A stretch of DNA of 5,116 nt from JANWKA01 sp035533815. Its GTDB lineage: Bacteria > Bacteroidota > Bacteroidia > Chitinophagales > Chitinophagaceae. Location of the stretch: positions 1-5,116 of the forward strand of contig DATLTB010000073.1 in the NCBI GenBank assembly GCA_035533815.1, given 5' to 3'. Of the stretch, positions 1 through 5,116 are shown piece after piece. Made by a program: the position numbers and the translations under genes. The notes below the pieces were generated by a model. That model was given only the letters and a program-made list of their open reading frames with translations, was not told where the DNA came from and did no database searches. Position 1 is the first letter of the stretch. The number at the start of each line of letters is the position of its first letter.

Positions 1-138
1 ACCTATAGTTTTCCATGATTGAGCCGTACTTATCTGAACAATAGGGGTGGTAACAAACCCAATGATTAAAATCTTATAGGTAAAAGTCAAAACCTTTCTA
101 CAATGAAGCATGGGGATGTGAGATAAAAATGTCTTCAT
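1..138 (-). CDS. N-terminal fragment of an exported protein, function unknown (runs off left edge)
   Basis: Reading the minus strand from the ATG at 138 gives 46 open codons that reach the window edge in frame. The product starts MKTFLSHIPM, has a basic stretch (HCRK, residues 12-15), then a hydrophobic core at about residues 23-35 (ILIIGFVTTPIV), and ends in STAQ-SWKTIG. This is a typical signal peptide, with likely signal peptidase I cleavage after the Ala of the TAQ motif near residue 39. Met10 is an alternative start that would give a more compact signal peptide. No Shine-Dalgarno sequence is visible, as usual in Bacteroidota. The mature part seen here is only about seven residues, so no family can be assigned; a secreted, periplasmic or cell-surface protein is the most that can be said. 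It is divergent from the barrel-protein gene at 1261, across a 1.1-kb AT-rich gap. Confidence 0.6.
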   Translation of the reverse strand, partial: MKTFLSHIPMLHCRKVLTFTYKILIIGFVTTPIVQISTAQSWKTIG

Positions 139-217
139 AATATAATTTTTTATAATGAACCATTTCGTTGTAATAAAATAATTCAGCACGCATCAAAATA
201 AAAATAAAAGTGCTTTT

Positions 218-225
218 CAAATTTA
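218..225 (-). promoter_or_regulatory. Possible -7 box for the left-edge exported protein
   Basis: The minus strand reads TAAATTTG here, matching the Bacteroidota -7 consensus TAnnTTTG. It lies about 80 bases upstream of the start at 138. No TTG is found 17-23 bases further upstream, so the -33 half is missing. The surrounding DNA is so AT-rich that a chance match is quite possible. A plus-strand match (TATATTTG, 224-231) overlaps it because the site is part of a small palindrome, CAAAT-TTAT-ATTTG. Confidence 0.2.
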
Positions 226-714
226 TATTTGTGATTAATTTTTATATTCCGAAAACAGGCCGAAAACCAGGTAAGGGATGAAATCATTTTTTAACCAAAC
301 AGATTTTAACTTTACTAAAATACTAAATAATAGATAATATTTTGTAATAAGTTAAAAATATATAACAAGTTGTAATCGCTTATAAATCACTCGATTATTT
401 GTTCTTATACAGGTAAAACCCCCTTTTTCAGTACCCTTTGTCCAGGATAAACAATTAGCAGGTCTAAATCAATTCGCCATTTCTCTTTAATTTGATTTAT
501 AGGTTACTGGTTACGAACTTTGAATTACCTCCATTCCTGAGGGGCTATACAAAGGGCCGATGTTAATTATAGTCGGCAGGGATACTAAATTGTTTAAAAA
601 GCTTCACCATTTATTCGATTTTTTTAAGACCCTATCAATGTAAGGCCAGGACCGCCGGTAGTTTTTCATTGATTCACCGATGTACTTTATATATTTACTT
701 TCATTTTTTATATC

Positions 715-732
715 AGCGGAAAAGGTTCCGCT
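715..732. repeat. Perfect 7-bp inverted repeat (hairpin)
   Basis: AGCGGAA and TTCCGCT form perfect arms around the 4-base loop AAGG. No T-tract follows directly on either strand (a T8 run lies at 751-758, too far away), so it does not look like an intrinsic terminator. One or two arms of this length are expected by chance in a 5-kb window. Confidence 0.35.
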
Positions 733-1069
733 TTCACATTAAAACTATCGTTTTTTTTGAGCAGACTCAGGCAACTTATCGGAAATGGTAGCATGCTTTA
801 ACATGAGCGCTTATTTACCTATTCATCCATCTCAGTCTTCGAAAACTTAGCTTGTTGCAGATCCGATAAGAATGCTTTAAAATCCTAATAATTCCTAATT
901 TCATTGACCAATACATATGTCCCGGAATATTTATTTGAATGATTTCAATGAGACTTTTATAGCTTAAAATTCCAGGAGTATAGGAATATCAACCTATTCC
1001 CTTTACAGATAAATAGGGGGTTATGCCTTCTGAAATGCTACATATATAAATGGCTAATTTGCAACTAAA

Positions 1070-1102
1070 TTTGTGCTATGAAATAATTTTTTTCTATATT
1101 TG
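1070..1102 (+). promoter_or_regulatory. Bacteroidota-type promoter upstream of the outer-membrane protein gene
   Basis: TTTG at 1070-1073 and TATATTTG at 1095-1102 are separated by 21 bases. They match both halves of the known Bacteroidota primary sigma factor consensus (TTTG or TTG at -33, TAnnTTTG at -7, spacing about 17-23). Transcription would start near 1107-1110. The first gene downstream is the barrel protein at 1261, giving an untranslated leader of roughly 150 bases, which is long. That leader contains a 27-codon frame (1141-1224) whose translation is unproven. Confidence 0.55.
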
Positions 1103-1260
1103 CGGTCCTGAATATTTTATTTTGGATTTTTAATGTATACATGACTATCCTTTTATATATAATATTATCTATGTTAACTTCCCGGAAACTTGGGCAACTA
1201 AGTCCTGCCTGGTGCCACACCTGATCTATTTCGGAACTGCTACCAGACTAACCCATTCCT

Positions 1261-2013
1261 ATGAAACATTTTTTTTATCCATCATTTTTTCTATTTCTTT
1301 TCCTGGGTTTGTGTTGCCATTCCCTCCTGGCTCAGGAAATCGGCATTCAAGGAGGTTTTAGCCTTCCCGACCTCAGGGGCAACCTCAGGGATCCCCAGGC
1401 CTATCTGTCCAGGTCGGATGGTTGCTATGGGATATACGGTAATTTTAAAATCAACAAGCAGTTTTCTATTCTGGCTGAACTGAATTACTGTGGGGAAGGG
1501 GGTAGGCGGGATGGCATCCAACCAATACCTTCGGGGTCCATGAAGGATTATCCACCCAGTGATACCTTTTATTCGGATTATCAGAACAGCACCATACTTC
1601 ATTACCTGGAACTTCCGGTGCTGGCCAGGCTGACCTGGGGGAAGCAGGTAAAATATTTTATCGAGGGGGGAATATTTACAGGTTACCTGATGGATGCAAG
1701 GCTGGTGACCAGCGGCAAAGGGGTACTATACAGCGACCCTGCAGGGAGGATACCCGCTTCAGCACCTCCCGGAGGAGATCCTTTTTCGCCCCAGATCCTG
1801 GATAATAATACCGATATCAGCAAACAGATCAATAGGATCAATATCGGGATTATTGGAGGCGGGGGTATATTATACGACCTGGGCAGAAATCAATTTTCCC
1901 TGGATTTGCGGATCAGCGAAGGCATGCTGCATATATACCGCAATACACATGCCGGCGGTAAATACAACACCGGTAATGTATTGATATTGCTCGGTTATGG
2001 ATTCCGACTATAA
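1261..2013 (+). CDS. PorT-like outer-membrane beta-barrel protein
   Basis: The 250-residue product begins with a phenylalanine- and leucine-rich signal peptide (residues 1-24), with likely cleavage after LLA and before QE. The two cysteines at 18-19 do not form a proper lipobox, because Leu rather than Gly, Ala or Ser precedes Cys18. The mature part has alternating, glycine- and aromatic-rich segments typical of beta strands: about 26-34, 55-63, 67-77, 113-124, 131-143, 195-206, 211-219 and 239-250. The YLELPVLARL segment (115-124) followed by KYFIEGGIFTGYLM (131-144) is the pattern I associate with the Bacteroidota outer-membrane beta-barrel family (PorT-like, about 200-250 residues), and the length fits. 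Known members are outer-membrane proteins, mostly of unknown role, so no substrate can be named. Two long, less regular loops (about 83-112 and 150-190) are probably surface-exposed. The ATG lacks a Shine-Dalgarno sequence and is the first in frame before the signal peptide. The gene converges on and overlaps the hydrolase gene by 6 bases. Confidence 0.82.
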   Translation: MKHFFYPSFFLFLFLGLCCHSLLAQEIGIQGGFSLPDLRGNLRDPQAYLSRSDGCYGIYGNFKINKQFSILAELNYCGEGGRRDGIQPIPSGSMKDYPPSDTFYSDYQNSTILHYLELPVLARLTWGKQVKYFIEGGIFTGYLMDARLVTSGKGVLYSDPAGRIPASAPPGGDPFSPQILDNNTDISKQINRINIGIIGGGGILYDLGRNQFSLDLRISEGMLHIYRNTHAGGKYNTGNVLILLGYGFRL

Positions 2014-2841
2014 ACCGGTACGGTTAACCTTTTTTCCTTTCAGGAATTCCAGGACATCAGTAGAAAATGATGCAGCACTCATCGCCTGGTCATGATTTCC
2101 GGGAACCGTGGCAAATTGTGCCCCAGGTATCATCGCCGCCAGGGCTTTCCCCGATCCGTTGTCACTATCCTTATTCCCGCATATCACCAATACCGGTTTA
2201 CGGACCCTGGACAACTCCTGGGGGCTGGTGGATGGTTGCCCATACTGTTGCCAGGCTAATGCCTGGCGGTCCAATCCTTTTTGTTCCACATACCGGATCA
2301 TTGCGGCAAGTTCGGCCACGGTGTCGCCGGCAAGGGCCCGGTAGAACATCTTCCGCCTGGCCCAGGCTGTATCCGTGAAACCGGTTCCCATACCGCCCAG
2401 GACGATCCGGGTTACCCGGGAATCCAGGATCAGCAGGCGTGAAGCAATGATCGAACCCCGGGAATAACCGACTACCGCGTATGACCTGATCCCCAGATGA
2501 TCCATCAGGGCCATCATATCCCGGGCTTCTGCATCATGCAGATAAGCAGCAGCATCATGGGGCTTTCCGGATTTTCCATTTCCCCTCAGATCCGGGCAGA
2601 TCACTTCAAATCCATCCAGGCAAAGTTCCCGGTAAAGCGCAATATGTTTCCAGTTATCTCCTGTGCCCATGAATCCATGGATGAGCAGGACCGGGCTGCC
2701 GGAACCTGTCAGCTCATAGTAAATGCTGGTGCCATCAAAGGAGGAAAAATAATGACCTCCGGAAGGGAAAGCGGATTGGGCTCTGCCTGGTAATCCGGCA
2801 CCCATAAACCAGGTTATCCACAGGATGGATTGTTTCCACAT
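2008..2841 (-). CDS. Exported alpha/beta-hydrolase fold protein
   Basis: The 277-residue protein has a signal peptide-like start (MWKQSILWITWF, with likely cleavage after GRA near residue 21), so it probably acts in the periplasm or outside the cell. The alpha/beta-hydrolase domain covers about residues 35-268. Visible landmarks are the oxyanion motif HGFMG (55-59), DLRGNGKS (84-91), the nucleophile elbow GYSRG with Ser127, a likely acid Asp225 in CGNKDSDNG, and the catalytic His250 in GNHD. The triad is complete, so it should be active as an esterase, lipase-like or related hydrolase; the substrate cannot be read from the sequence. The domain ends near FLKGKK (266-271). The last six residues are encoded next to or across the end of the convergent barrel gene. 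The ATG at 2841 is the start that includes the signal peptide. It has no Shine-Dalgarno sequence, and a palindrome ends one base upstream of it. No promoter consensus is found in the 166 bases up to the pspC-like gene, so transcription may come from there. Confidence 0.85.
   Translation of the reverse strand: MWKQSILWITWFMGAGLPGRAQSAFPSGGHYFSSFDGTSIYYELTGSGSPVLLIHGFMGTGDNWKHIALYRELCLDGFEVICPDLRGNGKSGKPHDAAAYLHDAEARDMMALMDHLGIRSYAVVGYSRGSIIASRLLILDSRVTRIVLGGMGTGFTDTAWARRKMFYRALAGDTVAELAAMIRYVEQKGLDRQALAWQQYGQPSTSPQELSRVRKPVLVICGNKDSDNGSGKALAAMIPGAQFATVPGNHDQAMSAASFSTDVLEFLKGKKVNRTGL
2013..2035 (+). terminator. Weak candidate intrinsic terminator after the barrel-protein gene
   Basis: AACCG (2013-2017) and CGGTT (2021-2025) can form a 5-bp hairpin with a GTA loop. 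A run of six T follows at 2030-2035, after a 4-base gap. The stem is short and the gap is larger than usual. The site lies inside the 3' end of the convergent hydrolase gene, as it must given the overlap. Confidence 0.25.
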
Positions 2842-2842
2842 G

Positions 2843-2861
2843 ATTAATCAGGTTGATTAAT
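2843..2861 (-). promoter_or_regulatory. Palindrome abutting the hydrolase start codon
   Basis: ATTAATCA (2843-2850) and TGATTAAT (2854-2861) are perfect 8-base arms around a 3-base spacer. On the minus strand the palindrome ends one base before the hydrolase ATG, covering the whole ribosome-docking region, and is preceded by an A8 run. It could be a protein-binding operator or an mRNA hairpin limiting translation. Read on the plus strand it is followed by T8, which resembles an AT-rich terminator, but no plus-strand gene lies upstream to need one. The repeat is seen directly; the function is inferred. Confidence 0.4.
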
Positions 2862-3007
2862 TTTTTTTATGTCCGGGGGTTTAGTCAACCATGCGTATTT
2901 CCCGGCATCAGCAATTCCATCAGCTGGCCCATACTTTTATCGCGAATCGAAAAGCCGGGAACCCGAAATAAAAAATGATTATGGAAGATCTGGAAATTCC
3001 CGGAGTT

Positions 3008-3232
3008 TTAACCCAGATATTTCAGGGGATTTCTGCGGGCATTCATGATATACTTCCGGATATTCATCCAGAAAGCCAGGATCATGTAAATGATGACTGG
3101 AGAACCCAGGGTAAGGAAGGAAATATAAATGAACCACATCCGGATCCGGGTTGTGGCAATCCCCAGTTTTTCGCCAATGGCTGTACAGACGCCAAATGCG
3201 GTCCATTCCACAAAACCCTTTATTCGCTTCAT
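3008..3232 (-). CDS. PspC-domain small inner-membrane protein
   Basis: From the ATG at 3232 the product has 74 residues, close to the short PspC proteins typical of Bacteroidota. The segment FVEWTAFGVCTAIGEKLGI (residues 7-25) matches the family pattern of a GVC/G-containing amphipathic stretch followed by a leucine- and isoleucine-rich helix, then TTRIRMWF (28-35). One hydrophobic membrane helix or hairpin covers about 33-57, and a basic tail follows (RKYIMNARR, 59-67). In Proteobacteria PspC senses envelope stress together with PspA and PspB; neither is visible here, and the role of stand-alone Bacteroidota PspC proteins is not well defined. The frame can be extended six codons to a TTG at 3250, but the ATG gives the usual N-terminus. 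No Shine-Dalgarno sequence is present. It lies 156 bases from the divergent aconitase start and 166 bases upstream of the hydrolase on the same strand, so the two may be co-transcribed. Confidence 0.8.
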   Translation of the reverse strand: MKRIKGFVEWTAFGVCTAIGEKLGIATTRIRMWFIYISFLTLGSPVIIYMILAFWMNIRKYIMNARRNPLKYLG

Positions 3233-3326
3233 GAGCCAAAAATAGGACAAATATTGAATTTGACTAGCTTCTTATTAAAATTTTACAGGAGATTTCCTGG
3301 ATGTATTCTGGGCCGGTCAGCCCTGG

Positions 3327-3347
3327 TTGAAAATGAGGGATTTTCAA
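3327..3347. promoter_or_regulatory. Putative operator inside the aconitase promoter
   Basis: TTGAAAAT (3327-3334) and ATTTTCAA (3340-3347) are perfect 8-base inverted arms around the spacer GAGGG. The left arm starts with the -33 TTG and the right arm ends directly before the -7 box. The repeat lies upstream of the predicted transcript start, so it would act as DNA. This is the usual position for a dimeric repressor that blocks the polymerase, or for an activator that remodels the promoter spacer. The regulator is unknown; iron, oxygen or carbon status would be natural signals for an Fe-S TCA enzyme, but that is inference. Confidence 0.45.
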
Positions 3348-3355
3348 TATCTTTG
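3327..3355 (+). promoter_or_regulatory. Promoter of the aconitase gene
   Basis: TTG at 3327-3329 and TATCTTTG at 3348-3355, 18 bases apart, fit the Bacteroidota TTG-N17-23-TAnnTTTG promoter. Transcription would start near 3360, giving a short leader of about 25-30 bases before the aconitase start. The spacer between the two elements is almost entirely filled by an inverted repeat, listed separately. Confidence 0.6.
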
Positions 3356-3388
3356 CCGGACAGTTCCTATTGATTATAAATGCATAGC

Positions 3389-5116
3389 ATGGCTTTTGAC
3401 CTGGACATTATCAAATCGTTTTATGCTGCCCTGCCTGACCGGGTCAGGGCAGCCCGTAAATTGCTCAACCAACCCCTTACGCTGACTGAAAAAATCCTCT
3501 ACGCCCACCTATTTCATCCTGCAATGCAGGGGTTCCCCCGGGGGAAATCCTATGTGGAATTCCGTCCGGACCGGGTGGCCATGCAGGATGCCACAGCACA
3601 GATGGCGCTGCTTCAGTTCATGACCTGCGGACGGCAACGGGTAGCTGTTCCCTCGACAGTACACTGTGATCACCTGATTCAGGCTAAAACAGGGGCTGCC
3701 AGCGATCTGGCCATTGCACTGGATGTGAACCGGGAAGTATATGATTTTCTGTCTTCCATATCGGATAAGTATGGAATCGGATTCTGGAAGCCTGGTGCAG
3801 GGATTATCCATCAGGTAGTCCTGGAAAACTATGCTTTTCCAGGTGGCATGATGATTGGCACCGATTCCCATACCCCCAACGCCGGAGGCCTGGGCATGGT
3901 GGCCATCGGGGTAGGAGGGGCGGATGCGGTGGATGTCATGGCAGGATTGCCTTGGGAATTAAGAATGCCCAAAATAATCGGCATCAGGCTCCTGGGGAAA
4001 ATGAGCGGATGGACCAGCGCCAAAGATGTGATCCTGAAACTGGCTGGCATACTGACTGTAAAGGGAGGTACCGGCGCTATTCTGGAATATTTCGGACCGG
4101 GAGCGGAAACCATAAGTGCTACCGGGAAGGGGACTATCTGCAATATGGGGGCTGAAATCGGGGCAACCTGTTCCATTTTTGCCTATGACGACCGGATGAA
4201 GATATACCTGGAAGCCACCGGAAGGCAGCAGGTGGCTGCCCTGGCCAATGAACACCAGGAGAATCTTCGGCCTGATCAGGAAGTATATGGAAATCCTGAA
4301 AAATATTATGATCAGGTCATTGATATAGACCTGAATATCCTGGAACCCTATGTAAATGGACCCTTCACCCCAGACCTGGCCTGGCCTATTTCCAAACTGG
4401 CCAAAGCGGTGAAAGAAAATGGCTGGCCGGAAAAACTGGAAGTTGCCCTGATCGGTTCCTGTACCAACTCTTCCTATGAGGATATTGCCAGGTCAGCATC
4501 GGTAGCTCGCCAGGCTGCAGCCCAACACCTGCGGACCAAGTCTGATTTTACCATCACCCCGGGTTCCCAGCAGGTGCGATTTACGATTGAAAGAGATGGG
4601 CTGTTGAAGGATTTTGAAGAAATTGGCGGGCTGGTGCTGGCCAATGCCTGCGGACCCTGTATCGGGCAGTGGGCCAGACATATCGATGATCCAAACCGGA
4701 AAAATTCCATCCTCACTTCTTTCAATCGCAATTTTGCCAGACGAAATGACGGACTGGCCTCTACCCACGCATTTGTAGCCTCCCCTGAACTGGTCACTGC
4801 GATGGCCCTGGGGGGATCCCTGTTGTTCAATCCATTAAAGGACAAGCTGACCAATGCGAAAGGCAGGGAGGTGATGCTGGAAGAACCCAGCGGTGACGAA
4901 TTACCCCAGCATGGATTTGCCGTGGATGATCCCGGTTACCAGGCCCCTGCGGAAGATGGGAGCAGGGTAATTGTGAATGTCCGTCCAGACTCCCAACGCC
5001 TCCAGCTCCTGGAGCCGTTCCCGGTCTGGGAGGGTACGGACCTGATTGGACTGAAGCTCCTGATCAAGGCCAAAGGCAAATGCACTACGGACCATATTTC
5101 TATGGCGGGACCCTGG
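3389..5116 (+). CDS. acn: Aconitate hydratase, mitochondrial type (3' end beyond the window)
   Basis: The enzyme interconverts citrate and isocitrate through cis-aconitate in the cytoplasmic TCA cycle, using a [4Fe-4S] cluster. The frame is open to the window edge, giving 576 residues of an expected 750 or so. All expected landmarks are present: MQD (Gln66), HCDH (Asp94, His95), GTDSHTPN (Asp159, Ser160, His161), MGAEIGAT (Glu256), GSCTNS (Cys358), ACGPC (Cys421 and Cys424), and NRNFARRND (Arg447, Arg452). The three cysteines are the cluster ligands, and their 63- and 3-residue spacing equals that of mitochondrial aconitase. The window ends at TTDHISMAGPW, four residues before the position of the substrate-binding arginine (Arg580), so most of the swivel domain with the catalytic serine is outside. 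I chose ATG 3389 because family members commonly start MAFD; an in-frame ATG at 3380 would add three residues. There is no Shine-Dalgarno sequence. The N-terminus has no targeting signal. No frameshift or lost key residue is seen. Confidence 0.96.
   Translation, partial: MAFDLDIIKSFYAALPDRVRAARKLLNQPLTLTEKILYAHLFHPAMQGFPRGKSYVEFRPDRVAMQDATAQMALLQFMTCGRQRVAVPSTVHCDHLIQAKTGAASDLAIALDVNREVYDFLSSISDKYGIGFWKPGAGIIHQVVLENYAFPGGMMIGTDSHTPNAGGLGMVAIGVGGADAVDVMAGLPWELRMPKIIGIRLLGKMSGWTSAKDVILKLAGILTVKGGTGAILEYFGPGAETISATGKGTICNMGAEIGATCSIFAYDDRMKIYLEATGRQQVAALANEHQENLRPDQEVYGNPEKYYDQVIDIDLNILEPYVNGPFTPDLAWPISKLAKAVKENGWPEKLEVALIGSCTNSSYEDIARSASVARQAAAQHLRTKSDFTITPGSQQVRFTIERDGLLKDFEEIGGLVLANACGPCIGQWARHIDDPNRKNSILTSFNRNFARRNDGLASTHAFVASPELVTAMALGGSLLFNPLKDKLTNAKGREVMLEEPSGDELPQHGFAVDDPGYQAPAEDGSRVIVNVRPDSQRLQLLEPFPVWEGTDLIGLKLLIKAKGKCTTDHISMAGPW

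Larger units (their letters stand above)
139..1260. other. AT-rich 1.1-kb intergenic region without a convincing gene
   Basis: This stretch lies between two divergent exported-protein genes and is visibly richer in A and T than the coding regions to its right. No frame stays open beyond about 60 codons. The small ATG-started frames present (plus strand 560-643 and 1141-1224; minus strand 604-669, 708-794 and 815-916) are 21-33 residues long, match nothing I recognise, and are about what chance gives in such DNA. I see no tRNA arms, no rRNA segment and no repeat array. It holds a well-formed promoter at 1070-1102, a 7-bp hairpin at 715-732, and a 9-base inverted repeat (CTTATCGGA 775-783 with TCCGATAAG 862-870). 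The rest shows nothing I can interpret. Confidence 0.6.

Noticed and set aside
232..243. TGATTAATTTTT also found at 2854-2865, each upstream of a minus-strand gene
   Set aside because: A low-complexity AT-rich 12-mer; the distances to the two starts differ (94 versus 12 bases), so a shared regulatory role is not supported.
1133..1142. Perfect 10-base palindrome ATGTATACAT in the leader of the barrel-protein gene
   Set aside because: Several palindromes of this length are expected by chance in a window of this size.
139..1260. Search for tRNA, CRISPR or insertion-sequence features in the gap
   Set aside because: No T-arm motif with matching stems, no regularly spaced repeats, and no transposase frame or paired terminal repeats were seen.
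1291..1602. Minus-strand 103-codon frame inside the barrel-protein gene
   Set aside because: Antisense shadow of a gene with a clear signal peptide and beta-barrel pattern.
2067..2793. Plus-strand frames of 78-103 codons inside the hydrolase gene
   Set aside because: The minus-strand hydrolase has a complete catalytic triad; the plus-strand frames have proline- and serine-rich, non-protein-like composition.
2885..3007. Open extension of 40 codons after the PspC stop, in the same frame, ending at TGA 2887-2885
   Set aside because: The 74-residue product already has normal family length, and a run of 40 open codons after a stop is not rare by chance.
3237..3244. Minus-strand TATTTTTG as a -7 box for the PspC gene
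   Set aside because: It lies only four bases from the start codon and has no TTG at the proper distance upstream, so it would require an almost leaderless transcript.
3233..3250. Upstream TTG start for the PspC protein
   Set aside because: It would add six residues (MSYFWL) ahead of a good ATG; the family normally begins at the position corresponding to the ATG at 3232.
2975..3373. Plus-strand 132-codon frame ending just before the aconitase gene
   Set aside because: It runs antisense through the PspC gene and across the promoter region, with no recognisable domain.
3509..4255. Minus-strand frames of 98-120 codons (3509-3871, 3829-4176, 3959-4255) opposite the aconitase gene
   Set aside because: They lie wholly within a well-conserved aconitase coding region, have no family features, and are antisense shadows.
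4474..5095. Minus-strand frames of 64-126 codons (4474-4854, 4493-4768, 4901-5095)
   Set aside because: Also antisense to aconitase codons that carry the cluster cysteines and active-site arginines; no sign of real coding.

Overview
The window looks like chromosomal DNA of a member of the Bacteroidota (Bacteroidetes). The evidence is a PorT-type outer-membrane beta-barrel protein, a short PspC protein of the form common in this phylum, a lack of Shine-Dalgarno sequences before the starts, and two sites matching the phylum's TTG/TTTG ... TAnnTTTG promoter. I cannot name the genus.

Layout from left to right. (1) Positions 1-138, minus strand: the first 46 codons of an exported protein, starting with a signal peptide and running off the left edge. 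(2) Positions 139-1260: about 1.1 kb of AT-rich DNA with no convincing gene. It separates two divergent exported-protein genes and holds a good promoter at 1070-1102 plus a few hairpins and chance-level small ORFs. (3) 1261-2013, plus strand: a 250-residue outer-membrane beta-barrel protein. (4) 2008-2841, minus strand: an exported alpha/beta hydrolase whose stop codon overlaps the end of the barrel gene by 6 bases. (5) 3008-3232, minus strand: a 74-residue PspC-domain membrane protein, 166 bases upstream of the hydrolase and possibly co-transcribed with it. (6) 3389-5116, plus strand: the first 576 residues of a mitochondrial-type aconitase, cut by the right edge four residues before the conserved catalytic arginine of the swivel domain.

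How the genes relate. The aconitase is a core TCA-cycle enzyme. The other genes are envelope proteins (secreted, outer membrane, periplasmic, inner membrane) and form no recognisable pathway with it. I see no mobile element, CRISPR array, RNA gene, defence module or other obvious new system. The most interesting signals are regulatory. A perfect inverted repeat sits exactly between the -33 and -7 elements of the aconitase promoter. A second palindrome ends one base before the hydrolase start codon and has a possible competing pairing partner upstream.
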